Assembly: GCA_037176905.1 (NCBI GenBank)
Contig: JBBBWG010004025.1
Span: 1 to 30,340, forward strand
From: Azolla pinnata
Taxonomy: Eukaryota > Streptophyta > Polypodiopsida > Salviniales > Salviniaceae
Length of the DNA: 30,340 nt
Direction: 5' to 3'
The translations under genes and the position numbers were made by a program. The notes under the pieces are model-generated. The model saw nothing but the letters and a program-made list of their open reading frames with translations. It searched no databases and was not told the origin of the DNA. Shown here one piece after another: positions 9,789 through 19,470 of this stretch. How positions within the stretch are numbered: position 1 is the first letter of the stretch; the number at the start of each line of letters is the position of its first letter.

Positions 9789-11063
9789 CTATGAAGCAGC
9801 TTCCCTCCTGCGGAGAGCGGGAACCCCATACTCGGTGACATTTTCTGTTTTGGGCAGAACAGATGCAATGGAGGATTTTTTGAAAGCAGAGAGCCAGTTA
9901 TGGAGGTGCGGATACTTATCCTCGAAGACCGGAAACTTAAAATCCCCCACGATCTCGAGCGCAGGCAACCATGGGATCAATGGAGCAAACATTAGGTCCA
10001 CAAACCCCATTTTCTCTCCACCAAAATAGGGTAAAGACTTATTCCCTCCTGATAGACTCCCCAATGCATCATTGAAAGCCTTCAAGGAATCCATAAAATC
10101 CTCTGTTGCAGCTCTCCTAGCATCATCTCTCGATTTGAAGATCAGAAGTAACCCTTCACATATCTGCTATGAAAATGATCCTATAATCAGCAGGAAAATG
10201 CATAGCAAAAAGAAACATATTAAACATGTTGCTTCACTTGCTTTTGGATAGCAATCTTATGGTTTGGAGGAGGTTTATCAAATTAAAGTGCTTCGACAAG
10301 ATGCTTTATTTATATTTCCCTTTTGGATGAGGCATATCTGACCTAAGCGCTTGAAAAGAAGGTTTCTTTTACCTTCCATTAGGGCCCCCACAATTTTAGG
10401 GCTTGGGAGAGGTTTCTCCAACACATGGACTTCAACAAGATGGTTTCAAGGAAGGTTTCTTTTACCTTCTATTAGGGTCCCACAATCTTAGGGTTTGGGG
10501 GAGGTTTATCCAAGACACGTCGACTTCAACAAGATGGTTTCTGCCGCTTTCCTTTAATAAGGTAACAATCGTAGGGTTTGGAAGAGGTTTATCCAACAAT
10601 AAGGGCTTCAAGAAAAGGGTTTTCTAGTACCTTCTGTCAGGGTGACAATCTTCTCAGGGTTTGTTTGCAGGAGGTTTATGTAACGAATTCGTACAAAACG
10701 GTTTCGATAGCTAATTACCTTCTTGTCGACGAAATCGGCCCAGAAGCGAGCGGTGGCGCGGCCGAAGGCGTCGGCAGGGAGCAGCGGTGGCTGACTCTCG
10801 GGGAAAGCTTCATCGATGTACTGCAGGATGATGGAGGACTCGCAGACGGCATGGTCGCCATGGAGGAGCACAGGTACCGTCTTGTACACGGGATTGGAGG
10901 CGAGCAGGAGCGGGCTCTTGTCCGCCAGGTTCTGCTCCAGCTTCTCGTACTGGATGCCTTTGAGGGCGAGGGCGAGGTCCACCCTCTGAGAGAATGGGCT
11001 AGCCCAGAAACGCAGCAGCTGCAGCTGCACCTGCTTCTCCTTCTCCTGCTTCTTGTCCGCCAT
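9789..11063 (-). CDS. GSTU: Tau-class glutathione S-transferase, complete, two exons
   Basis: Exons on the minus strand are 10719-11063 (115 codons, start ATG at 11061-11063) and 9789-10163 (ending at TAG 9789-9791), predicting 239 aa. Exon 1 ends AAG|GTAATT and exon 2 follows TAGCAG, both phase 0. The single intron at this point is the family's usual one. The thioredoxin-fold half has FWASPFSQRVDLAL (Ser22 of SPF is the expected catalytic serine), Lys61, Val63-cisPro64 and Glu75-Ser76 for glutathione binding. The second exon gives the helical domain with GGEKMGFVDLMFAPL and YPHLHNWLSAF. Length is normal (220-240 aa). Cytosolic; no signal peptide. The N-terminus has a short Lys/Glu/Gln-rich extension. 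It is convergent with the partial paralogue at 2-262, separated by about 9.5 kb of repeats. The acceptor is a NAGNAG pair, so one Gln more or less is possible at residue 116. Confidence 0.93.
10250..10709. repeat. ~93-bp degenerate tandem repeat inside the GST intron
   Basis: The GST intron (10164-10718) is largely made of about five tandem copies. The clearest start at 10358, 10451 and about 10540 (spacing 93-94 bp), sharing TTTTACCTTC, TTAGGGTTTG, GAGGTTTATCCAA and ACTTCAACAAGATGG. An older copy lies near 10250-10340 and another, shortened, near 10620-10709. The repeats end just before the donor site at 10718. They have no coding capacity of their own. Confidence 0.85.
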
Positions 11064-11117
11064 ATCTCGCTCGCTCGCTCTCCCTCTCTCTTTTTTCTGC
11101 GGAAACGTCCGAGTTTT

Positions 11118-11130
11118 TTGGCACGTCACG
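11118..11130 (-). promoter_or_regulatory. TGACG/ACGT motif upstream of the GST start
   Basis: On the minus strand CCGTGACGTGCC lies about 60 bp before the GST ATG. It joins a TGACG half-site (TGA-type bZIP, as in the as-1/ocs elements known from tau GST promoters) with an ACGTG core. Only one half-site is present and it may lie in the 5' UTR, so its function is uncertain. The leader 11064-11100 is CT-rich on the plus strand. Confidence 0.3.
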
Positions 11131-11385
11131 GACAGCCCCAGACCAGTAAAAGTTAGTTCTTCACGTATTCAATATGTGGGTGTGTACACGCACCTTCATT
11201 GCGAATTGAGTGAGGAAATCGTTCATTCCTGCCCCTTTACATGTTGCTAGCATACTTGCAATTTGATCGATTGTTTATTGAGTGATGATTAAGCTCACAT
11301 TTGGCATCTTGCATGTTGGTCTTATGTGTTTTACAGACAGACAAACAGACAGATAGAGAGAACAGAAGAAGTGACAGAAGGATTG

Positions 11386-11700
11386 TGTTGTTGCACCCTC
11401 CCCCACGTTTTCTCCGCAAGAGATTGAAGGATTGAAGGGAGATATAAGATAATAGAAGAAGAGATAAAGGTGGATTAGTAAAAGAACAATGGGTTTATTA
11501 CAATAGAATGAGTACAAGAAGGAGTTGGATACAAGAAAAACTTGAAGTTATGTCTCTATTTATAGGTCTTTACTTAGACATTTTTAAAATATTCTAAAAT
11601 GTCATAGACCTAGAACATAAGTTTGACACATATCAAAGGATGTACGGGTTTTGAGGGGGTAAGTGTCCTGAATTATAAGGGTCATAGTCTAAAAGCAAAA
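11386..11700 (-). mobile_element. Candidate LTR-like module (solo LTR or TRIM)
   Basis: On the minus strand a TATA-like TATAAATAGAG (about 11561-11571) is followed about 70 bp later by AATAAA near 11493-11498, inside CT-rich, A-poor sequence. That spacing of promoter and polyadenylation signal is what plant LTRs show. I could not fix TG..CA ends or a target-site duplication, and no internal region is attached. It could also be an ordinary promoter-like stretch upstream of the GST gene. Confidence 0.3.
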
Positions 11701-11944
11701 AGATCGATGAAGAAAAAAATAAAATGAAAAAGCACAAGTTTGAAACTCGACCCCTCTCAGTTTTCTTTTTCTTGCTTCACTTAGTTTTTTTCTTTTTTTT
11801 TTCACTTTTTATTTCTATTCAAGGCATTGTTTTCCCTACACTTTCTATACCGACCCACTCGAATGTCTATAAAATTAGTAGAGCAGGGGGAGTAGAGGGG
11901 TGGGGATAAGTCCTAATATAGATTACTAAAACCCTAATACTTGA

Positions 11945-12135
11945 TCATTAAACTTTTAATCTCTTTTGATTCTCTTCTAGTTTCTATCTCTCTTCTAACT
12001 TCCATCTCTCTTCTAACCCTGATCTCTTTTAATTTTCATCTCTCTTCTAATCCTAATATCTTTACTAATCTTTCCTTATCTCTCTTTTGAACCCTAATTT
12101 CTTTTCTTCTAAAACTTGATCCATCTAACTTCTCT
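11945..12135. repeat. Polypyrimidine tandem repeat (~20-bp unit)
   Basis: A CT-rich stretch in which ATCTCTCTTCTAAYYY recurs at roughly 20-bp intervals, flanked by shorter CTAATCTTT variants. The surrounding 11700-12360 is AT-rich with a T-rich tract at about 11785-11805; no gene is seen there. Confidence 0.7.
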
Positions 12136-12360
12136 TATTGAAAGTTGGTCTCAAACATTCGAAACCCTAACTCCCTCATTAATTTATATATATTATTCTA
12201 GTTTGTTCTCCTAATCTAAGGACACTATTGTGATAACCTTCCATAATTAAAATCATATTTCTTTTGATCTCTCAACAAATTGTCCATCTCGTAGTTTAGA
12301 ACCCTAGAGGCTTAACCCAAACACATACGTTTGGCGATACATAGCCCAAATTTTACGACA

Positions 12361-12490
12361 ACAATTATAGACACGATTGATTGTAGCCATGACCTTTATA
12401 TATCATAACTTACTATGAACTTTAATGCAACATAAACACAACTATAGATGTAATCATAGACATGACCATAGATGTGACTATAGAAGTAAT
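12361..12490 (-). repeat. 12-bp-period repeat, locus B (ACCATAGATGTG type)
   Basis: Units ACTATAGATGTA, ATCATAGACATG, ACCATAGATGTG and ACTATAGAAGTA follow one another. They are the complement of the 12-mer at 2344-2543, with CpG mostly changed to TpG or CpA, as expected for an older methylated copy. The left part contains ATAGACACGATTGATTGTAG, close to ATAGACATGATTGATGATTC at locus C (27538-27557). Confidence 0.6.
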
Positions 12491-12699
12491 AAAAAAATAT
12501 TCAAAAACATTATATATTGATAAATATATTTTTTATTTATTTAATTTATATATTTTTATTTTAAATTTGAGAACATGTACTTGTTTAATAATTTCTTCAT
12601 TTTATAACTTAATGAGCTGAGGATTTTAAAGATAAATGAAGAGTTAAAATCCTCACTTCTTATTTCTCTATCTTATCTTGTACATATTCATTCATCTTT

Positions 12700-13004
12700 A
12701 TATGCAAATATATATATACATGCACATTCATTTGTATTTGTATATATATGTATGCATATTTATTTGCATATGCAAGCATGCATGCCTATTTTAAATATAT
12801 ATATGTATATACATGTACAATTATTCTCATGTATTTGTATACATACATTCTTGTTCATTTGAATATAGATGCATACATGGATATACATTTGTATATTAAT
12901 ATATATAGATACATATATGTATGTATGTATATGCACATTCATGCATGCATATGTACACGTAGATTCACATGCATAAGCATAGATACATCCATATACATGC
13001 ATTT
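12700..13004. repeat. Low-complexity TATACATG/CATGCAT tract (left half)
   Basis: Dense TATATGTATGCAT-like sequence of no fixed period, read either as poly-Tyr/Ile/His frames or their complement. It resumes at 13438-13660 after a unique-looking insert, so both halves were probably one tract. No gene is supported. Confidence 0.75.
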
Positions 13005-13005
13005 T

Positions 13006-13426
13006 TTTTTTTAAGTAGATATCTTATCATTAGTTATTAAGAAAATGCCCGAAGGCCATGACACACCCAAAGGTCATTACTCATTATAGACAGTGATACC
13101 CACAATTTCACTTTCTTAGAGGGGGTCAAAGGGGCTTCATGAGAGTCCTCCGCGGTGTTCGTTGAGACATGAATTGTACAATTATCTCCATAGTTACTTA
13201 TATGTCCCCGTAGTTCCTTCGAAGGTCACCACACAACCATAATTACTTATATGTCCCTATAATTCCTCCAAAGTCACCACACAATTTGAAACATTACGAT
13301 ACACGCAACACTCCAAACATCAGAAGCCTAAATTTCTATCCTAAGGTCACAACACCCAAAAGCCAATTCTTGCTCGAAACAACAGAAGGCTAGGTATCCA
13401 CCTGAAAGTCACAACACCCAAGGGTC
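13006..13426 (-). mobile_element. Possible retroposed insertion with poly(A) and target-site duplication
   Basis: A ~420-bp segment of different composition interrupts the TATACATG tract. It is flanked by the same 11 bp, ACATGCATTTT, at 12995-13005 and 13427-13437. Its left end is a run of T (13006-13012), that is, a poly(A) tail on the minus strand. This is the signature of a non-LTR retroposition. Inside are two tandem pairs: a ~55-bp unit with TACTTATATGTCCC (about 13190-13290) and a ~57-bp unit with GTCACAACACCCAA (about 13340-13422). I found no convincing Pol III A and B boxes, so it is not a clear SINE. The host tract is rich in CATGCAT, so the flanking identity could be partly chance. 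Confidence 0.45.
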
Positions 13427-13437
13427 ACATGCATTTT

Positions 13438-13660
13438 AATCTATATATGTTATTCATCTATATACACATGTATACATGCATGCATATTCATCTACACACA
13501 TGCATATCAATGTATATATGTACATGTACGATACATACTGTGTATGCATACACATATGCATATTCATCTATAGATACATGAATACATGCATATTCATTCA
13601 TATATGCACAAGTATATATCTATATTTACCTGTATATGGATACAAATGTGCATATTCATT
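13438..13660. repeat. Low-complexity TATACATG/CATGCAT tract (right half)
   Basis: Continuation of the tract at 12700-13004, with repeated CATATGCATATTCATCTATA words at variable spacing. Not coding. Confidence 0.7.
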
Positions 13661-14500
13661 CATATGTAGATGGAGAACATGTAGAAGTAGCTTTATGCAC
13701 AACTTCCAGAAAGTTAGAATAGAACATTCTAGATCATAACAATATCGAAGGGTCATACTTTCTTGAAGGAACAAAACAATGGGTTTGCAAACTTTGTTTG
13801 TTAAGCAAGAATTAATAAAAGAACACTAGAATGGAAAAGAAATTAAATGGAATACAGATGTAGATAAGGATGGAATCATGATGTGGGTTGCACCAATAGA
13901 AGATATGGGTTATGTATGTATTTATCAAGAGAATATGTTATGGCTACTAGTCAGTATTCATGGTGGTGGATTCAGACTGAATTGTTTGTAGTAGAAGATA
14001 GTTACGATGGGGAAATCACTGCTAAAATTCAAAGGAAGGAAATTGGCAAAAGTGGTGGAACTATTACTTACGAGCATATGAACGAAGGCCCTCAATTTTA
14101 ATCCGAAGTCATGCAAATTTTGTCCAAAGCATTGGAATCAAATAGTATACGACGCTATCCATCCCAGACCAAAAGGAATGCAGAAGTGAGAATATGCCAT
14201 GCTGAAAGCGAAACCCCCAAGCAAAACAAAATCATCTTGATAACTACTTAGACATTGTAGCTTGTAATAACTGGGAGCTTCTCTTATAAAAAAGAAAAAA
14301 AAGGTCAAAGAGGTAGGATGCTGCTAGCCGTTCCTTTGTTGAAGCCCGAAGGACGGTGCGAACGACGAAAGCGCTGATCGATAGGCTTGAAACCTTCTCT
14401 AGTCGTTTGACCAAAGACAACTCTTCGGCCGAATGTGTTGTGGTGTGGCTAGAAGCGTAATTTCTCAGGACTGCCTGCTCTTTGGGCCAAAGTCGTAACT
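13661..14500. other. Spacer without a recognised gene; one unrecognised 72-codon frame
   Basis: The frame 13883-14101 (+) has a Trp-rich phrase, SQYSWWWIQTELFVVEDSYD, that does not look like simple sequence, but I do not recognise a family. It has no clear start context or splice partners. It may be a gene fragment. From 14100 to 14500 I see nothing beyond a short CA/CT microsatellite at about 14502-14528. Confidence 0.3.
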
Positions 14501-14696
14501 CACACACACACACACACTCTCTCTCTCTGCAACTTCTATAACTTTGTGCTTGCGGTTCAACAAAGAAGAAATGTAATCTCTCAAAACTTCAGATCTCTGG
14601 CCCTACTACTAGCCCGCATTGCATTTCTTCACATGCCAGTTGCGGAAACAGATGACTAATCGTGTGCCGATCGATAACGACGACGATCGATCGCAT

Positions 14697-14702
14697 CACG
14701 TG
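14697..14702. promoter_or_regulatory. G-box CACGTG upstream of RSH
   Basis: Palindromic CACGTG followed by GGGG, so it also reads as an ABRE-like ACGTGG core, about 400 bp before the RSH start codon. Such sites bind bZIP/bHLH factors in light and abscisic-acid responses. Its use here is inferred from position only. Confidence 0.35.
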
Positions 14703-14830
14703 GGGGAGGGAGGGAGGCCGACGACCGACGTGTGCTTGCGCACGCATGCACTGGCGTCTCTCACTCGGATGAGTCTTCTGCTCTGTATCTATGCACACAG
14801 ACACGCGCTCTCCACCACTTCTCAAATTCA

Positions 14831-14985
14831 ACACACACACACACACACACACATACATGCACATGCACAATGCATATGCTTCATGCATGGTATATGCACG
14901 TACAATACATGCTAGGTATGCATCATGCGTGCACATGTAGATACATGCATCATGTATGTAGATGCATGCATCATGCATGTGTATA
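14831..14985. repeat. (CA)n followed by clustered CATGCA (RY-type) words
   Basis: About eleven CA repeats (14831-14852) lead into a ~130-bp stretch in which CATGCA or its complement occurs repeatedly, including CATGCATCATGCATG-like arrays at about 14944-14980. CATGCA is the RY element bound by B3 factors of the ABI3/FUS3 group, but here it may only be decayed microsatellite. The stretch ends about 110 bp before the RSH ATG. Confidence 0.6.
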
Positions 14986-15040
14986 TGTATCCTTTTCCCC
15001 TTCCTTTCCTTCTGCTCTCCCCCCCTGTTTCCAGCCGCCA

Positions 15041-15090
15041 TTCTTCTTCTTCTTCTTCTTCTTCTTCCTTCTGCTTCTTCTTCCTCTTGG
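15041..15090 (+). repeat. (TTC)n / polypyrimidine leader of RSH
   Basis: TTC repeats in a C/T-only leader directly before the RSH start at 15097. Similar TCC/TTC runs continue inside the coding sequence (about 15135-15275), where they give poly-Pro and poly-Ser. CT-rich 5' leaders are common in plant genes. Confidence 0.85.
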
Positions 15091-15096
15091 ATTGCC

Positions 15097-18000
15097 ATGT
15101 TCATAGCCACTGCTGCTTCGCTCTACTCCACATCCCCTCCCCCTCCTCCTCCTCCTCACGCCTTCTCTTCTTCTCCTGCTTCTTCTTCTTCTTCTTCTTC
15201 TCCTCCTCCTCCTTCTTCTTCTTCTTCTTCCCCTCTCTCCTCCTCCCCCTCCTCCCCCTCCTCCTCCTCTCCATCGCCTACTTCCTCTGTGCTCCATAGC
15301 TTCGATTTCCATGCCAGATCTTCTCCTATCACCAGGCCGATTGTAGGCGGCCTTTCTTCCATACTCAATAGACACCCTCCTCCTTCCTCTTCTTCTGATG
15401 CGTCGTGCGTCGTAGTCACGGACTGCCCGGTAAGCTCCTGTCCAAGAAGGTCTTCTTTGTACGCGGATATAGCTAGCCTAACTGTAGATCGCCATAAATC
15501 GAGCACCAGTCCGGTTACTGAAGCTCCACATCCTGATGCTCATTTCTCTTCTTCGAGGAAGCTCCACCGAGATAATACGAGCAGAACTAGCCCTAACTGT
15601 AGGATCTCTCTCACAAACCCTTCAAGGCAGGAACCAGCAGAAGTAGAAGAAGCAGAAGAATGTGAAGAAGAAGGAAGAAGATTCGGAGGAAATGATGGTG
15701 AAGGGGAGTTTTCGAATTTCTATTATATGAATAATGAAGAGGTGGAAACTCCGCGGCTCTTTAGGACCTCCTGCTCTTCGCTCTCGGAATTCTTCTGTAA
15801 GCCGCTCTTCCCTGAGGCGTTTCTTCATCATGGTGATGACTATGGCAATGAGTTGTTGAAGATGGCTCAGCAGGAAAACGCCATCTTCAAAGATTCCCTG
15901 ATTGTTGAAGCTTTCAACGAAGCTTGGCGAGCTCATAATGGCCAAGTGAGTGCTCCTTTGCAGATATATTGATATTGTCCATGATTCTTTGCATAAGTTG
16001 AGTGCGTGCGTGCGTGCGTGTTCCATTAGACTGTGATGTATTAAGCAGAGCCAGATTGTCTTTCATCATATCAAATGTTTAGTGATTCTTTGAAATCATG
16101 GACTTTTACTTGAGTTGTAAATATCCATCTGTTCCATCACATCTTGATGTATGCCTACATGTAGTCTGTTTTTCCTTGTTATGTGCACCAGCTTTAGTAA
16201 ATCAGATGGTTATGCGCATAAACTTATGGCTTTATATAAAAATTCTTGTAGTGATCTTTCTTTTGTTTGCAAATAGTTCCGGGAAAATGGTGATGCCTTC
16301 GTTGTTCATTGCCTGGAAACAGCAAAGATCTTGGCAGCAATCGGTGCAAGCAAAGTTGTGATAGCTGCAGGGCTGCTTCACGATACGATCGATGAATCTT
16401 CCATTAAATTTACTCAGCTGGAATCACAATTCGGATCTGAAGTGGCCACTCTAGTCAATGGGGTACTGATGCTCTTCATTGTTTCCTTTTAATGTCTGAT
16501 TTCTTGCTATCATATGTATATGTTTAACATTGAAGGATCAAAATAAGGGTTTTCTTGGTATTTTGGCTGGTATATGTGCTGTTTGCATCTTGTTCCTAAC
16601 ATCTCGTAATAGTGCACATGATCTCGACAAGATCTACATATTTACAAACAATTTTGTTGGCAGGTCACAAGATTGAGTGAATTCAGTAAACTAGCGCGGG
16701 ATAGCAATACTGCGTACAAGTCTGTGGAAGCAGATCGGTTGCACACCATGATGCTTGCAATGGTGGATGTTCGTGTCGTTCTTATCAAGCTGGCTGATAG
16801 ATTGCATAACATGAGAACCTTAGGAGCTCTCCAGAAATATAAAAGGGATCGTATTGCAAAAGAAACTTTAGAGGTGTTTGTTCCCCTTGCCAGAAGATTA
16901 GGCATCTGGAGCTGGAAGGCTGAGATTGAAGACTTGTGCTTCAAACATCTCGATTATCATACCTATAGGAATTTGTCAAATAAGCTGGCACAGGAATGTC
17001 GAGAAAGCATCATATTGTCGGCGATAGAAACTTTAGACAAAGCATTGCTTGCCAATGGAGTGGAGTACCTAGACCTATGTGGGCGGCCGAAAAATCTTTA
17101 TAGCATTCACAACAAGATGATTAGGTAAAGTGTTTAAAACACGAAAACTGGCATGAGTTTCTGTTCAAAGATCTAAGCAGTGTACTGATGAACAATACCG
17201 GATTTTGATGTGTTGATATATACCAATGCCTTCTTGCAGAAAAGGACGAAAGATTGAAGAGATATATGATGCCCAAGGTTTACGCATAATCGTGCCCACT
17301 GTGGCAGATTGCTATGCTGCCTTGGATGTTGTTCATGGGACTTGGCCGTGTATCTCAGGAAAGCAGAAGGATTACATAAGCGAGCCGAAACCCAACGGGT
17401 AAGCATGGTTCTGATGCGTTTTAATGGTAGAATACAGCAGGTATAGCTAATCATGATTACATGTGATTGAATCATAATCATAATTGGATGTGTTAAGACT
17501 CATGTGTGCTATTTTAGTCATAAAGACATTGTATACTTCAAAACGTGATAAGAGTAAAGCATTTAATTCGTGATTCAATCTCAAGAAGAATATGTTTTTG
17601 CATAGGTACAAGTCCCTTCATACTGTAGTTTGGGGTAAGGATGGGCGCCCTTTGGAGATCCAGATAAGAACTATGGAGATGCACCACCAAGCAGAGTTTG
17701 GAGTTGCAGCACATTGGCGATACAAGGAGGGAGATGTTCCGTACTCTTCATTTGTTCTTGAGATGGTCGAATGGGCAAGATTTGTTCTATCGTGGCAAAA
17801 CGAAATTATGGACACGAAACTGCGTTTATCAAGGGGGGAGGTAGATGTAAGGCATCCTTGCGTCTTCCCTTTCCATGATGAAGCATGCCCATATCGTGAC
17901 CTCTCTTATGATCTGCCTTACAAAGAAGACCATCCTCTTTTTGTCATTGTGGTGGAGAAAGATAAGGTATTTGCCCTATCCCTCCTCATACAGCTATGAA

Positions 18001-19234
18001 CTTATGACAAGATGGGTTTTTGTTGCATCCTCATATGGCATTTAGCTTGAATATAATGTACCGGGGTCAGTTTGATTTCAAACTGGGTTTACCTTGCGTA
18101 TTCTGCTGATAGGAATTTAGCAGGATTAATATTTTTATGAAGAGAACATACACTTTTTAATCCTTGATCTTGTCCTAGGTTATCTCTTCAGGCACTCTCA
18201 CAGTGGGTTTTTTCATGGTTTCAAATAGCAGACATTAGAATATAAAGCAGAGTTATTATGCTTAAGAGGAACTAGCAATACTAAACCCAGGTTAGATCAT
18301 CACGGATTACTAAATATTTTGACACTTGGAATGCACATTTATGCGTCATCAATGAAGCACCATATCATAAGTGAAAGGTTTGATTCGCATTTCAGTTTAT
18401 GCCCTTTCTGGCAGGCTATCATAAGTTTAGTAAAGTGGGCGAGTGTGCCTATGACTTTTTCTTAGGTTTTCAGCCCACGTCCAAATTTTGACTTGATGCA
18501 TTGTTGATACTTTTATATATATTTATATAAAAATCTGTTCTGGTGCGTTGACCCTATGACCTTTAGCTCAGCGTCCAAGAAATTTTGTTCTTTGAAGATG
18601 TATGATTTACGAAGGTCAAATCATGTTCCTTTTCTTAAATTCGATCCAGTAGGCTATTGTATGTTTAAGCTCGAATGTTGACTTGGTGTGTTTGTGTTTG
18701 TCTATTGACTCTGGCACATTTGTCTGTCTCTTTGATTGTAGCTTTTGGATTTTGTATATCGATTCATGTATGCCTATATATTTCATAAATACAGACAGAC
18801 ACATTTATGTATGTATGTATGTATATAAATGTTTGTTCTGTTCATTGACCTGATGCACATTCAGTCTATTCTTGTCTTGATTGAGTGTTTGCTTCTTCTT
18901 TCGCTTTGTCTCAAATCAGATGAAAGTTCAAGAGGTGCCACAGAACTCTACTATTGCCAATCTTCTGGAGGATATACACAATGAAGATCCTTTTCCAATA
19001 GCATCTGACGAGAGCTTTCTGGATGATAGGGCGGCGTTCAAGGTGAACCACAAAGAAGTGGATAATATTCATCAAAAGCTTGAGATGGGTGACCTTATTG
19101 AGCTTGTTCCAAGGAAGTCTGTTGATGATTATAGGGAAAAACTGATGCGCATTTACGATGCATGCTCTATGCAAGACACTCATAAGTCGAGGCTGAAATC
19201 TACAGCCCAGCTCTCAGGAATAGCAGTGTTCTGA
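15097..19234 (+). CDS. RSH: Plastid RelA/SpoT homologue ((p)ppGpp synthetase/hydrolase), RSH2/RSH3-like
   Basis: Six exons: 15097-15945, 16277-16462, 16664-17124, 17240-17398, 17606-17966 and 18920-19234. All have GT-AG borders and matching phases, predicting 776 aa. Residues 1-~190 are Ser/Pro-rich, a chloroplast transit peptide plus linker. The [18 protein letters not shown] block precedes the HD hydrolase domain: His294, His318-Asp319 in LLHDTIDES, and KLADRLHNM. The synthetase domain has RPKNLYSI (486-493), [12 protein letters not shown] with catalytic-type Asp509, GYKSLHTVV (552-560) and [21 protein letters not shown]. Exon 6 gives a TGS-like segment from [14 protein letters not shown]; there are no EF-hands or ACT domain. 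The family makes and degrades the alarmone (p)ppGpp in plastids. Oddities: the HDxxED motif reads HDTIDE, and the usual RxKS reads RPKN. ATG 15097 was chosen because it opens a transit-like [11 protein letters not shown]; an in-frame ATG at 14962 is an alternative. Confidence 0.93.
16003..16020. repeat. (GTGC)n microsatellite in RSH intron 1
   Basis: Four to five GTGC/GCGT repeats about 60 bp after the exon 1 donor. A short (ATGT)n run of about 20 bp lies in the long fifth intron, at about 18804-18823. Confidence 0.85.
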
Positions 19235-19240
19235 CCATAG

Positions 19241-19260
19241 TCATCATCATCATCATCATT
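19241..19260. repeat. (CAT)n microsatellite just after the RSH stop
   Basis: Six CAT/TCA repeats beginning about 7 bp after the TGA, in the RSH 3' UTR. Confidence 0.9.
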
Positions 19261-19470
19261 GAGGAGGGTTCACTTTGTTAAAATTGTACATAATAGCAAC
19301 CAATTCTTTTTATAGTCCCAAGCAATGGGGAGCTCAACACCCATATTTGTACATAATGCTACAATGGCATTCTTTTATCATGCAAAAGTTGTATGCTTGT
19401 CCATTTGTGACTACATTGGGCAAGCATTACCCTGACACTGCCTCAGTGTAGAGGCATTGGGCATAACACT

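Noticed and set aside
9626-10029. Open frames through the (CA)n tract on both strands
   Set aside because: Poly-Thr/His or Val/Cys products of a dinucleotide repeat; the plus-strand frame is also the shadow of the GST exon.
10578-11156. 192-codon plus-strand frame opposite GST exon 1
   Set aside because: Antisense shadow of the GST exon, which has family motifs in the minus-strand frame.
12980-13430. tRNA-derived SINE
   Set aside because: A GTTTCGAGC word resembles a B box, but no A box lies at the right distance; kept only as an unclassified retroposed insertion.
12748-13739. Tyr/Ile/His-rich frames in the TATACATG tracts
   Set aside because: Low-complexity sequence read as codons; both strands give similar nonsense.
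14589-15506. Minus-strand Arg/Glu/Gly-rich frames opposite RSH exon 1
   Set aside because: Complements of TTC/TCC repeats; poly-Arg and poly-Glu without family features.
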